From Roseovarius sp. (lineage in GTDB: Bacteria > Pseudomonadota > Alphaproteobacteria > Rhodobacterales > Rhodobacteraceae), in assembly GCA_014359765.1 (NCBI GenBank), contig JACIYT010000004.1, positions 62,001-126,000 on the forward strand: DNA of 64,000 nt. The letters run 5' to 3'. Both the position numbers and the translations under genes were made by a program. Under the pieces are notes generated by a model. The model did not search any database, was not told where the DNA came from, and saw only the letters and a list, made by a program, of their open reading frames with translations. Numbering within the stretch: position 1 is the stretch's first letter; each line of letters begins with the position of its first letter. Below, one piece after another: positions 8,232 through 17,129 of this stretch.

Positions 8232-9179
8232 ATGGCGAAATACTACCTTCTGCCCAAGGCGATGATGGACCGCCTGCCGGCGCTCAAGCATCCGGTCTGG
8301 CTGCTGGAGGCGGCGGTCTTTTACCTGCTCTACGGGGCCGCGCGGCTGATGCCGCTGGGCATGGCCAACCGGGTCTTTGGCGCGCTTCTGGGCACGCTCG
8401 GCGCGCGCAACCCCAACAAGCAGCGCCCGGTGCAGCGCAATCTCGCCGTGGTCATGCCCGATGCCGACGAGGCCACCCGCGACCGGGTGGCGCGCGAGAT
8501 CTTCCGCAACACCGGGCTGGCGGCGGTGGAGCTGTTCCTGCTCGACCGGATCTGGCGCGGGCGCGACCGCTACATTGAATACTCCCTCCACCCCGAGGCC
8601 GAGGCCGTCATCCGCCGCAAGGAGGCCATCGTCTTTGCCACCGCCCATGTCGGCGCCTGGCAGGTCACCAACCTGCTCGGCCGCGACTACGATCTGTCCG
8701 TTTCCGTGCTCTACGCGCCCGACCGCAACCCGTGGATGAACCGGTTTTTCCTCGCCCGGCGGCGGCATTTCGGTGGCTCGCTTGTGCCGACAGCGGGCGG
8801 CGCGCGCGACATGATCCGCGAACTGGCCGCAGGCCGGACGATCGGCGCGGCGTTCGATACGCGCATCGACGAGGGCGAGATGGTGCCGTTTTTCGGCACT
8901 CCGGCGCCAACCAATACGCTGCCCGCGCTGCTCAGCTTGCGCGGCTATCCGCTGATCCCGATCCGGGCGGTGCGCCTGCCGGGCCCGCGCTACCGGATCG
9001 AGGTCTCAGCCCCGCTCAAGCCCTCGGATCCGGACGCCCCGCGCAAGGATCAGGTGCTCGACCTCACCACACAGCTCAACGCCGTGTTCGAGGGCTGGAT
9101 CCGCGAGGATCCCGGTCAATGGCTCTGCCTCAAGCGCCGCTGGCCGAAACACCGCCCGCCGCAATCCACCGATGGCTGA
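8232..9179 (+). CDS. LpxL-type acyltransferase with altered active-site box
   Basis: A 315-residue paralogue of the gene at 6482, sharing the YAPDRNPWMNRFFL segment, the VPFFGTPAPTNTLPA region and the C-terminal GQWLCLKRRWP. At the catalytic box the protein reads HVGAWQ (His139 to residue 144), so the acidic residue of the H(x4)D/E pair is Gln144. Either the enzyme uses another acid or it is not a standard acyltransferase. ATG 8232 follows GGGAAAGAC; the upstream opening to 7704 overlaps the hydroxylase and is rejected. Its stop overlaps the ELM1 start by 8 bases, indicating coupling. Confidence 0.8.
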   Translation: MAKYYLLPKAMMDRLPALKHPVWLLEAAVFYLLYGAARLMPLGMANRVFGALLGTLGARNPNKQRPVQRNLAVVMPDADEATRDRVAREIFRNTGLAAVELFLLDRIWRGRDRYIEYSLHPEAEAVIRRKEAIVFATAHVGAWQVTNLLGRDYDLSVSVLYAPDRNPWMNRFFLARRRHFGGSLVPTAGGARDMIRELAAGRTIGAAFDTRIDEGEMVPFFGTPAPTNTLPALLSLRGYPLIPIRAVRLPGPRYRIEVSAPLKPSDPDAPRKDQVLDLTTQLNAVFEGWIREDPGQWLCLKRRWPKHRPPQSTDG

Positions 9180-10287
9180 GCCGCGCGTCTGGGTGCTCGA
9201 CGCCTATCGCGCGGGCGAGCGCACGCAATTGCGCGCGCTGGCCACGGCGCTCGGCTGGCCGTTCGAGATCAAGCGGCTCGGCTATCGCCGGTTCGGGCTG
9301 GCAAGCGCGCTCTTGCTGCGCAATGATCTGAAGGGCATCGACCCGGCCGCCTCCGATCCGCTTGGCCCCCCCTGGCCCGATCTCGTGCTCTCGGTGGGCA
9401 TGCGCAACGAGCCGGTGGCGCGCTGGATCCGCGACCGGTCGGGCGGGCGCACGAAGCTCGTGTTTCTCGGGCGGCAATGGGCCGATCCGCGCCATTTCGA
9501 CCTGATCATAACAACACCACAATACCCGGTGCCCGACCGGCCCAACGTGTTGCGCAATGCGCTGCCGCTCCATGGGGTGACACGGGCACGGCTGGATGAG
9601 GCCGCCGCCCTCTGGGCTCCGCGCCTCGCGCATCTGCCGCGCCCTTACCTCACGCTCAATATCGGCGGCACCAGCGGGCCCTATGCCTTTGGCCCCCATG
9701 CCGCGCGACGCCTGCTGCGCGATACGCTGGCGCTGGCGCGCGCGCGCGGTGGCTCGCTTCTGGTCAGTTCCAGCGCGCGCACGCCGAGTGATGCGCTCGA
9801 TGCCTTCGCCGCGCAAACCGAGGTGCCGATGCAGCTCTATCGCTGGCGGCGGGACGATCCCGACAATCCCTATCTGGGGTTTCTGGCGCTGGCCGATGAG
9901 GTGATCGTGACCGCCGACAGCATCTCGATGCTGGCCGAGGCCGCAAGCACGGGCAAGCCGCTCCATATGTTCGACATCTCGGCGGGGCGGCACGCCATGC
10001 GCCACGACATGCACCTTGCCGCGGGTGATCGCGCGGCGGCGCGCGCGCTTGTGCGCAACGATCCCGACCGCCCCGACCACGGCCCCGGTGCCCTGGCCTA
10101 TCGCGCGCTCATGCGCTGGGGCTGGTCCTATCTGAGCCGCGACATAAGCCGGTTGCATCTGGCGCTCATTCGCTCGGGGCGCGCGCGCTGGCTGGGCGAT
10201 CCCGCGCCGCCCGTTCAGGACGGCACAGCGCCCGACGACATGGCCCGCGCCCTGGACGCGATCCGCGCGCTTATCCCGCGCGGCTGA
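9172..10287 (+). CDS. ELM1/GtrOC1-like family protein (copy 1)
   Basis: A 371-residue member of the family annotated as mitochondrial fission ELM1 (DUF1022), which has a glycosyltransferase-like two-domain layout. Visible family features are PPWPDLVLSVGMRNEPVARW near residues 64-83, a YLTLNIGGTSGPY strand, and the C-terminal VIVTADSISMLAEAASTGKP sugar-nucleotide-like helix. The biochemical function in bacteria is not established to my knowledge; the fold suggests a glycosyltransferase. Its start overlaps the acyltransferase stop, and its 3' end overlaps the convergent ABC transporter gene by 17 bases. Two more paralogues occur at 27623 and 31991, all next to lipid or sulfotransferase genes. 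Confidence 0.8.
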   Translation: MAEPRVWVLDAYRAGERTQLRALATALGWPFEIKRLGYRRFGLASALLLRNDLKGIDPAASDPLGPPWPDLVLSVGMRNEPVARWIRDRSGGRTKLVFLGRQWADPRHFDLIITTPQYPVPDRPNVLRNALPLHGVTRARLDEAAALWAPRLAHLPRPYLTLNIGGTSGPYAFGPHAARRLLRDTLALARARGGSLLVSSSARTPSDALDAFAAQTEVPMQLYRWRRDDPDNPYLGFLALADEVIVTADSISMLAEAASTGKPLHMFDISAGRHAMRHDMHLAAGDRAAARALVRNDPDRPDHGPGALAYRALMRWGWSYLSRDISRLHLALIRSGRARWLGDPAPPVQDGTAPDDMARALDAIRALIPRG

Positions 10288-11977
10288 GCGTGCCGCCCAC
10301 CTCGAGCCGGTGCACCACATCGGCGGCCTGCGCCAGCGCCTCGTTATGGGTGATGGCGAGGATCGTCAGATCACGCCGGAGCGACCGAAGCGTGGCGATG
10401 ATCGCGGCCTCGCTCTCGGGGTCGAGCGCGCTCGTCGCCTCGTCGAGGATCAAGAGCTGCGGCGCGTTGATCAGCGCGCGGGCGATGGCGATGCGCTGGC
10501 GCTGCCCCCCCGAGAGCCGCCCGCCGCGCTCGCCCACCAGCGTTTCCAGCCCCTCGGGCAGGGCCGCCACGAAATCCCACGCCCCGGCCTTTTCCAACGC
10601 CGCGCGCACCCGGGCCTCCGATATCGTCGGATCGCCCAGGGTCACATTGTGCAGCACCGTGTCGTGCAAGAGCACCGTCTCCTGCGGCACATAGCCCACC
10701 ATCCGCCGCCAGGCGCGCAGGTCGATCGTCTCGAACGGCACGCCGTCGATGAATATTTCGCCCGCTTCGGGGCGCAGAAGGCCGATCACCAGGTCGATGA
10801 CCGTGGTCTTGCCCGAGCCCGACGGCCCCACCAGCGTGGTGATCCGGCGAGCCGGGATCTCCAGATCGAGCCCGCCGAGCACCGAATGCCCCTCATAGGC
10901 AAAGCGCACATCTCGCAGCACGATGCCGCGTTCCAGCGTCGGGGCGACATGGCCGCCCAGATGCTCCTGCTCGGCCTTGGCGCGCGCGCTCGTCTCCTTG
11001 AGCGACCAATAGGCGCTCTCGGCCTGCGCGAGCTTCTGATACTGTTTCTGCACCTTGCCGAGAAAGGCAAAGGTCCGCCCGAGCGCCACCGCAAGGATCA
11101 GCACGGTGGCGAACTGCATCGAGAGCACCCCGATCGCCAGATAGACGCCGAAGGCGATCAGAATGACGAACATCAGGTCCTGCCCGGCATCGAGCGCGGC
11201 CCCCGCCAGCACCTGCTTGCGCAGCGCCTTGTTGAGGCGCGCGGTCTCGCCGCGCAGCATGTCGTCGGTCTGGCCCTCGCGCGCCATCGCCTTGAGCGGC
11301 TTGACCGATTGCAGCGTATCGGTCAGATGCGACATGAGCGAGGACATGAGGTCCGTCTGCCGCTTGCCCGCCCGGCGCGCCGTCCGCACCAGGTAATGCG
11401 ACAGCCAGATCACCGCCGCCCCGGCCAGCAGGCCGATCAGCGTCGCCTGCCACGACACCGCCAGCGCCACCGAGCCATAGATGATCGCCTGAATGAAGAA
11501 GGTCAGCGCCGTCGTGCCGAACATGTAGGCATCCGCCGCGCGCTGCGCCTCGGTGGCCAGCGCGTTGGTCAGCCGCCCGGCAGGCTGATGGAGGAAAAAG
11601 CTCCAGCGGCTGCGCATCATGTTGCGCAACACCTCGAGGCGCAGATCGGTCGCCACCCGCGCCGCCGTATAGCCCACCTGCCGCTGCGCCGCGAGCAGCA
11701 GGATCGCCTTGAGCGTCGCCATGGCCACGATCAGGAGAAGCAGCGCGCCGAGCGTCGGCGGCACCCCCAGCCAGGCCAGCACGTCGAGCACCATCTGTTC
11801 AAGCTCGCCTGGCGGGCTCGCCGTTTCCGCCGCCTCGCCCGAGGCAAGCGCGATGTTGAGCATGGGCAGCATCGCCGAGAGGCCCAGCCCCTCGGCCAGC
11901 CCCGACAGGAAGAGCGCCAGCACCATGAGGAAACTCGGCATCGGATAGGCGCGGAAAAGGTGGATCATCAGGCGCAT
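10271..11977 (-). CDS. MsbA-type ABC exporter, fused permease and ATPase
   Basis: A half-transporter of about 568 residues with an N-terminal six-helix membrane domain and a C-terminal ATPase: Walker A GPSGSGKTT, signature LSGGQRQRIAIARA and Walker B LLILDEATSALD. Relatives export lipids, lipid A or glycolipids. ATG 11977 was chosen because a GGAGAG site precedes it and the protein then starts just before the first membrane helix; an in-frame start at 12034 would add 19 residues. It is the last minus-strand gene of the ceramide locus, 69 bases after the metallophosphoesterase, so flipping a sphingolipid or its precursor is an attractive but untested role. Confidence 0.85.
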   Translation of the reverse strand: MRLMIHLFRAYPMPSFLMVLALFLSGLAEGLGLSAMLPMLNIALASGEAAETASPPGELEQMVLDVLAWLGVPPTLGALLLLIVAMATLKAILLLAAQRQVGYTAARVATDLRLEVLRNMMRSRWSFFLHQPAGRLTNALATEAQRAADAYMFGTTALTFFIQAIIYGSVALAVSWQATLIGLLAGAAVIWLSHYLVRTARRAGKRQTDLMSSLMSHLTDTLQSVKPLKAMAREGQTDDMLRGETARLNKALRKQVLAGAALDAGQDLMFVILIAFGVYLAIGVLSMQFATVLILAVALGRTFAFLGKVQKQYQKLAQAESAYWSLKETSARAKAEQEHLGGHVAPTLERGIVLRDVRFAYEGHSVLGGLDLEIPARRITTLVGPSGSGKTTVIDLVIGLLRPEAGEIFIDGVPFETIDLRAWRRMVGYVPQETVLLHDTVLHNVTLGDPTISEARVRAALEKAGAWDFVAALPEGLETLVGERGGRLSGGQRQRIAIARALINAPQLLILDEATSALDPESEAAIIATLRSLRRDLTILAITHNEALAQAADVVHRLEVGGTLSRAG

Positions 11978-12046
11978 GGCGTGGCTCTCCGGTTCGCTCG
12001 GCGCTCTATCGCCCCGCAGCGCGGCAATGTCCACCGCCGGGGCACG

Positions 12047-12943
12047 TTACGGCGCGGCATGGGCGCGGGTCAGGTGATGGGTGGCCGTATGGCTTGTCTC
12101 CATGCCCTCGGGCGTGTGGCGGCGGGCGGTAAGCGTGACGCGCCAGCCACCCGTCTCAGGCGCGATCTCGTAACGGTGCCAGGCGGCGGGCTCGGGATGG
12201 GTGGCCGAGGCCGAGGGCACGCCGATCACCGGGGCCGGGCCGTCCTGGGTCTCCAACTTCTGGAAATGGCTGCGGTGGCTGTGCCCGTGCAGCACCATCT
12301 CCGCCCCCTCGCGCGCCAGAACGTCGCAGAGCGCCGGGCCATCGAGCAGCCGCTTGCGCGCGGCCACCGTGCCATCGAGCGGCGGATGATGCACCATCAC
12401 CACGCGGCAGAGCCCCTCGGCCCGCGCCCCGGCCAGCAACGCCCCGAGCCGCGCAAGCTGCGCCGCGCCCACGCGGCCCGTGGCGCGCGCGGGTGGCGTG
12501 GCCACCGCGCTCGACACCCCGATCAGCGCCAGCCCCCCGCGCCGCCGCAACCACGGGAAGCCCTCGCCGTCATCGCCCTGCCAGAAGGGCCGCCAGGCCC
12601 CCGCGCCCGCCTCCCAGGCCCCGCGCACCAGCGCGTCGTGATTGCCGGGAATGACCATGACGCGGCCCGCATCGCCCAGGCCCTCGAGCCATTTGCGCGC
12701 GCGCCGATACTCATCCGGCAGCCCCAGGTTGGTCAGATCGCCCGTCACCGCGATGAGGTCGGGCGCGGCGGCCTGCATATCCGCCACCACCCGCGCCAGC
12801 ACCTCGGGCCGGTGCACCAGATGCCGCTTGCGCCGCCAGGACAGCAGGCTCAGCGCGCGCTTGTTGAGCACGTCGCGCCAGTCCACGCGCGCGGGCAGCG
12901 GCAGGTGCACATCCGAGATATGCGCGAGCGTGACGCCGCGCAT
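12047..12943 (-). CDS. Calcineurin-like metallophosphoesterase
   Basis: A 298-residue soluble metallophosphoesterase with all five metal motifs: DVH (11-13), GDLTN (68-72), GNHD (100-103), HHPP and GHSH. It should remove or cleave a phosphate ester, on nucleotides or on phospholipid-type substrates such as UDP-diacylglucosamine or lipid phosphates. ATG 12943 was chosen; a GTG at 12958 would start 2 bases after the spt stop. It follows the serine palmitoyltransferase gene directly in the same operon, so a phospholipid or phosphosphingolipid substrate is plausible. Confidence 0.82.
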   Translation of the reverse strand: MRGVTLAHISDVHLPLPARVDWRDVLNKRALSLLSWRRKRHLVHRPEVLARVVADMQAAAPDLIAVTGDLTNLGLPDEYRRARKWLEGLGDAGRVMVIPGNHDALVRGAWEAGAGAWRPFWQGDDGEGFPWLRRRGGLALIGVSSAVATPPARATGRVGAAQLARLGALLAGARAEGLCRVVMVHHPPLDGTVAARKRLLDGPALCDVLAREGAEMVLHGHSHRSHFQKLETQDGPAPVIGVPSASATHPEPAAWHRYEIAPETGGWRVTLTARRHTPEGMETSHTATHHLTRAHAAP

Positions 12944-12960
12944 GATCGCGGCCACCACCG

Positions 12961-14160
12961 TTATTGGGCCACCGCCGTGGCCGCCCCCGCGCGCACGCGC
13001 TCGAACGCCGCCACAATGCGGTCGATCTGCTCAAAGCTGTGCCCGGCACTGAGCGAGCACCGCAGCAGCGACGCGCCCTCGGGCGCGGCAGGCGGCACCA
13101 CGAGGTTGACATAAACTCCCTCATCGAGCAGCGCGTTCCACATCCGCGCGGCCTCCTCGTGCGAGGGCACCTGCACCGCGATGACCGGGCTCGGGCCAGA
13201 GGCGAGCCGGTAGCCCAGCCCCTCGAGCCCGCCATGCAGCCGCCGCGCATTGGCCCAGATGCTTTCCTTCAACTCGGGCCGCGCGCGCACCGCGCGCAGC
13301 GCGGCATGGGCGGTGGCGATGCTCGCCGGGCTGGGCGAGGCGGTAAAGATATAAGGCCGGCTGCCATAGCGCAGAAGCTGCAATTCGGGGTGGCGGCTCA
13401 CGCAGAAGCCACCCAGCGAGGCGAGGCTCTTGGAAAACGTGCCGGTGATGAAATCCACCTGATCGAGGATCCCCGCCTCCTCGCACAATCCGCGCCCCGT
13501 CTCGCCATAGATGGCAAAGGAATGCGCCTCATCGACCATGAACCACGCGCCGAATTCCTTGGCCACGGCGCAGAGATCGGCAAGCGGCGCGGTATCGCCC
13601 CACATGGAATAGAGCCCCTCGGCAATGACCAGCGACCCCTCGGCAGCCGCCCCCAGACGGCGCAGCCGCTTGCGCAGGTCCTCCGCGTCATTGTGCCTGA
13701 AGGCGAAGAAATCCGCGCCGCTGATCCGGCAGCCATCATAGATGCAGGCATGGCTGTGGCTGTCGAGCACCACCTTGTCGCCCGGTTGCAGGAGCGCCAT
13801 CAACAGCCCCAGATTGGTCTGATACCCGGTCGAGAACACCATCGCCGAGGGCACGCCATAGAAGCGCGCGAATTCCTCCTCGAGCGCGGCATGGCTCGAA
13901 AAGCTGCCATTGGCCATGCGCGAGCCGGTGGTGCCGCTGCCCTCGGCGCGCATCGCGGCGCAGCCCGCCTCGATCACCTCGGGGTCAAAGGTCAGGCCCA
14001 GATAGTTGTTGGTGCCCACAAGGATCGTCGGACGCCCCCCGATCATCGCCTCGGTGGGCGAGAGGAACCGCTCCATCACGATGCGGGCCGGGTCGGCCTC
14101 CAGCCCGCGCAGCCCGTCGCGGACCTGCGCCATCTCGGCGAAACGTGCGGTGATGCTCAT
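12961..14160 (-). CDS. spt: Serine palmitoyltransferase-like PLP enzyme
   Basis: A 399-residue alpha-oxoamine synthase that condenses an amino acid with an acyl thioester. The PLP lysine is Lys244 in TGTFSKSLASLGGF, the cofactor-binding VDEAHS sits at 209-214, and the stacking His is His137 in SHACIYDG. Members include serine palmitoyltransferase, AONS (BioF) and KBL; the GTFSKS context and, above all, the operon with a dedicated acyl carrier protein, an acyl-AMP ligase and an NAD-dependent reductase point to Spt, the first step of sphingolipid synthesis. Its ATG overlaps the ACP stop as ATGA. BioF is unlikely as no biotin genes are near. Confidence 0.85.
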   Translation of the reverse strand: MSITARFAEMAQVRDGLRGLEADPARIVMERFLSPTEAMIGGRPTILVGTNNYLGLTFDPEVIEAGCAAMRAEGSGTTGSRMANGSFSSHAALEEEFARFYGVPSAMVFSTGYQTNLGLLMALLQPGDKVVLDSHSHACIYDGCRISGADFFAFRHNDAEDLRKRLRRLGAAAEGSLVIAEGLYSMWGDTAPLADLCAVAKEFGAWFMVDEAHSFAIYGETGRGLCEEAGILDQVDFITGTFSKSLASLGGFCVSRHPELQLLRYGSRPYIFTASPSPASIATAHAALRAVRARPELKESIWANARRLHGGLEGLGYRLASGPSPVIAVQVPSHEEAARMWNALLDEGVYVNLVVPPAAPEGASLLRCSLSAGHSFEQIDRIVAAFERVRAGAATAVAQ

Positions 14161-14408
14161 GCGCGTTCCTCCACGAGTTCGGCAATCTTCGCGGCCAGTT
14201 CGCGGATCGTGGTGATATCGGCCATCATGTTGAGCGGCAGGCCGATATCGTAATGATCCTCGATCTCGACCAGCAATTCCATGAGGTTGACCGAATCGAG
14301 GCTCAGATCGTCGGCGAGCTTCGTGTCGGGGCCGAGCTTTCCGGCGGCCTTGGGGAACCGCGCGAGAAACCCATACAGCGTCTCGATGATCTCGTTCTCA
14401 GATGCCAT
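14157..14408 (-). CDS. Dedicated acyl carrier protein
   Basis: An 83-residue acyl carrier protein. Ser39 in LSLDSVNLMELL is the expected phosphopantetheine site, followed by the acidic helix VEIEDHYDI. It differs from housekeeping AcpP (DSLD motif) in having DSVN. Translation is coupled on both sides: its start lies inside the end of the reductase gene (11-base overlap) and its stop overlaps the spt start. It most likely carries the acyl chain from the acyl-AMP ligase to Spt, as the equivalent ACP does in Caulobacter-type ceramide operons. Confidence 0.9.
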   Translation of the reverse strand: MASENEIIETLYGFLARFPKAAGKLGPDTKLADDLSLDSVNLMELLVEIEDHYDIGLPLNMMADITTIRELAAKIAELVEERA

Positions 14409-15348
14409 GGCTCTTGCCTTTCTCGGTTTGGCGCGGCGCTTTGCCCCAGAGCGCGCGCAACCCCTGTTCCAGCGGGATTTGCGGCGCCCAGCCGGTGGCG
14501 GTGCTCAGCGCGGTGTTGTCGGCCACCCAGTCGGGGTGGCGCAACTCGCGCAGCTTGCCGGGGCTCAGCATCGGCTGATAGCCCAAAAGCCGCGCGGCGA
14601 AAAGATTGCCCGTGGCGATGGCCTGCATCAGCGGCCCCGGCAGCGGCACACGCCAGCCGCGCCCGCGCCCGGCCACCGCCTCGACGATGGTGGCGATCTC
14701 CTCCCAGCCATAGCCGCCCTCCCGCCCGTCATGGAGCTCGAACGTGCCGGGTGCGGGGCGCGCGACGAGCGCCAGAATCGCGCGCGCCAGATCCTCGACA
14801 TGAATGAGCGAGGCGCGCGCGCCCCGGACGCCGGGCAGGGGCACGATGCCGCGCGCCATGGTCTCGAAGAGCGGCACCAGCTCGCGGTCGCCGGGGCCGT
14901 AGATCGCGGGCGGGCGCAGGATGGTGTGATCGAGCGCGCTTGCCGCCAGCCGCGCCTCGCCCGCGCGCTTGCTCGCGGCGTAATGCGACAGATGCGGCGC
15001 GCGCGCGGCGAGCGAGGAAATCAGGATCATGCGCGGCGGCCTGGGCCGCGCCTCGGCCACGCGCGCCATGCGCGCCACGCCCTCGGCATTGACGGGCAGG
15101 AAATCGCCCGCATCGCGCCCGCGCACCACGCCCGCCACATGCACGATCACCTCCGCCCCCTCGATGAGCCGCGCCAGCGCCGCCTCATCCCCGAGGCCAC
15201 CCGGCACGCTCTCGAGTGCGGGATGGTCGATCGTCAGCGGGCTGCGATGCACCAGCGCGCGCACGGCGTGGCCCTCGTCCAGAAGCCGCGCCACCAGCGC
15301 CTGCCCGACGAATCCCGCAGCCCCGGTGACCGCGACCGTCAGGCTCAT
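14398..15348 (-). CDS. NAD-dependent epimerase/dehydratase family, ceramide reductase-like
   Basis: A 316-residue extended SDR. The dinucleotide loop GAAGFVG is at 9-15, and the catalytic pair Tyr123 and Lys127 lies in YAASK. In Caulobacter the gene beside spt and acp with this family membership is cerR, which reduces the 3-keto group of the acylated base. Position and coupling (ATGA with the upstream ligase, 11-base overlap with acp) are the same here, so this is the likely ceramide reductase. ATG 15348 was chosen; the opening to 15591 overlaps the ligase. An epimerase acting on a sugar is the alternative. Confidence 0.8.
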   Translation of the reverse strand: MSLTVAVTGAAGFVGQALVARLLDEGHAVRALVHRSPLTIDHPALESVPGGLGDEAALARLIEGAEVIVHVAGVVRGRDAGDFLPVNAEGVARMARVAEARPRPPRMILISSLAARAPHLSHYAASKRAGEARLAASALDHTILRPPAIYGPGDRELVPLFETMARGIVPLPGVRGARASLIHVEDLARAILALVARPAPGTFELHDGREGGYGWEEIATIVEAVAGRGRGWRVPLPGPLMQAIATGNLFAARLLGYQPMLSPGKLRELRHPDWVADNTALSTATGWAPQIPLEQGLRALWGKAPRQTEKGKSHGI

Positions 15349-17129
15349 GCAATGTAACGGACCGGCGCCTCGTCCGCGGGGGCGGGCCGTGCCGGAGCCG
15401 GGGCCGCCGTCTGCCTGCGCGCGATATGGTCGAGCCGGGCGCGCGCGCGCGACAGCTTGCCCGAGGAGGTGCGCGGCAGCGTCCGCGGCGGCACCAGCTC
15501 CACCCGGCAGTCGATGCCGAATTCGCTGCGCACCATGCCGATGATGGTCTTGACCAGACGCGCGCGCCTGATCTCGTCGCGCTCGCGGCATTGCACCACG
15601 ATCACCGCCTCTTCGTGCCGCCCGTCCTCGGAGGGCACAGAGAAGGCCGCGACATCGTTATAGCCCACACCCGGGTTGCTCTTGGCCAGATCTTCGAGGT
15701 CCTGCGGCCAGATATTGCGGCCGTGGATGATGATCATGTCCTTCTTGCGGCCCGTCAGGAACAACCGCCCGCCCGCCAGATAGCCGATATCGCCGGTGTT
15801 GAGCCAGCCATCGGCGCTCAGCGCCTCGCGGCTCATCTCGGGGTCCTGGAAATAGCCGCTCATCACGCTCGGGCCGCGCAGGTGGATGATCCCCGCCTGC
15901 CGCTCGGGCAGGGGACGGCCCGATTCGTCGCGGATCTCGATCTCGAAGGTGGGCAGGAGTGTGCCGCAATCGACATAGCGCGCGACGCGCTGGCCAGAGG
16001 CCGCCTGCGCCGGGTCGAGCGGGCGCGCGATGCCGTCCCGCTGCATGGCGTCGGAATCGATATGGTCGATGCGCAGCTCCTCGTCGAGCGGCAGAAAGCT
16101 GATCGCGAGCGAACATTCCGCCATGCCGTAGCAGGGCAGGAAGGCGGATTTGCGAAAGCCCGCGGGCGCCAGCACCTCGGCAAACCGTTCCAGAGGCTCG
16201 GGGTTGATCATCTCGGCCCCCACGCAGGCCACGCGCAGCGCGCTGAGGTCGAGCCCCTCGGCATCGCGCTCGCGCACCCGCATCACCGCCAGCTCATAGG
16301 CAAAGGGCGGCGCGGAGGTGATCGTGGCGCGGTTGGCCGACATCATCTCGAGCCATTTGCGCGGGCGCATGGCGAAATCATGGGTGCCGAGGAAATCCAC
16401 CGAACGCTGCGTGGCCATCGGCATGATGATGAAGGCGACCAGCCCCATGTCGTGATAGAAGGGCAGCCAGGACGAGAACCGGTCGCCCTCGTGCAGCTTC
16501 AGCCCGTTTTCGGCCATGTCGCGGATATTGGCCAGCACGGTCTTCTGGTCGATCACCACGCCGCGCGGAAAGCGCGTGCTGCCAGAGGTATACTGGATAT
16601 AGGCGGTGCTCTCGGGGGTGACGCCGGGCAGATCGCCCGCCGCTTCGGGCAGCGCGTCAAAGGTCTCGGGCGTGCCGGCGCAGGCGAGATCCATATCGGC
16701 CACGGCCTCGCGCAGGAAATCCACCCATTCCGGCGTCGCCATCGCCGCCGAGGCCCCGCAATTGCGGATGAGCTGTGCAAGCTGCGCGACATAGGCCGCG
16801 TGCCCGCCGATCTGGATCGTCGCGGGCAGCGGCACCGGCACGAGGCCCGCATACTGGCACGCCCAGAAGAAGCGCACGAAATGCGGCGAGGTCTCGGCCA
16901 CCAGCGCCACGCGCCCGCCGCGCTCGATCCCGAGGCCCATGAGCCGGCGCGCCAGCACCATCGCCTCGGCGCGCAACTCGGCATAGGTGGACGAGGCGTA
17001 GAGCTCGCCCCGGGCGTTGTGGAAATTCACCCCGGTCGTGCCCTGCGCGGCGTAATCGAGCGCCTCGCACAGGGTGGAGAAATCAGCCTTTCGCAAGGCA
17101 AGATCGTGCGAACTGCCGGTCGCTTGCAT
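15345..17129 (-). CDS. Fatty acyl-AMP ligase (acyl-ACP synthetase type)
   Basis: A 594-residue ANL-superfamily ligase. The ATP loop YTSGSTRFPRGV is at 180-191, with CYGMAE and the C-terminal GRKKDMIIIHGRNIWPQDLE hinge. The GRNIWPQDLE ending and the FAAL-like layout fit loading of fatty acid on an ACP rather than CoA. ATG 17129 has an AAAGGA site; longer openings at 17177 and 17228 lack one. It is the first gene of the operon ligase-reductase-ACP-spt-phosphoesterase-exporter, and would supply the acyl-ACP substrate of Spt. A long-chain acyl-CoA synthetase role is the alternative. Confidence 0.85.
   Translation of the reverse strand: MQATGSSHDLALRKADFSTLCEALDYAAQGTTGVNFHNARGELYASSTYAELRAEAMVLARRLMGLGIERGGRVALVAETSPHFVRFFWACQYAGLVPVPLPATIQIGGHAAYVAQLAQLIRNCGASAAMATPEWVDFLREAVADMDLACAGTPETFDALPEAAGDLPGVTPESTAYIQYTSGSTRFPRGVVIDQKTVLANIRDMAENGLKLHEGDRFSSWLPFYHDMGLVAFIIMPMATQRSVDFLGTHDFAMRPRKWLEMMSANRATITSAPPFAYELAVMRVRERDAEGLDLSALRVACVGAEMINPEPLERFAEVLAPAGFRKSAFLPCYGMAECSLAISFLPLDEELRIDHIDSDAMQRDGIARPLDPAQAASGQRVARYVDCGTLLPTFEIEIRDESGRPLPERQAGIIHLRGPSVMSGYFQDPEMSREALSADGWLNTGDIGYLAGGRLFLTGRKKDMIIIHGRNIWPQDLEDLAKSNPGVGYNDVAAFSVPSEDGRHEEAVIVVQCRERDEIRRARLVKTIIGMVRSEFGIDCRVELVPPRTLPRTSSGKLSRARARLDHIARRQTAAPAPARPAPADEAPVRYIA

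Noticed and set aside
10310..13114. 934-codon open frame on the plus strand
   Set aside because: It is antisense to the ABC exporter and metallophosphoesterase, which have clear motifs; the translation is His/Arg/Gln-rich shadow sequence caused by high GC.
12961..14160. BioF (8-amino-7-oxononanoate synthase)
   Set aside because: Same superfamily, but the coupled ACP, acyl-AMP ligase and SDR, and absence of other bio genes, favour Spt.
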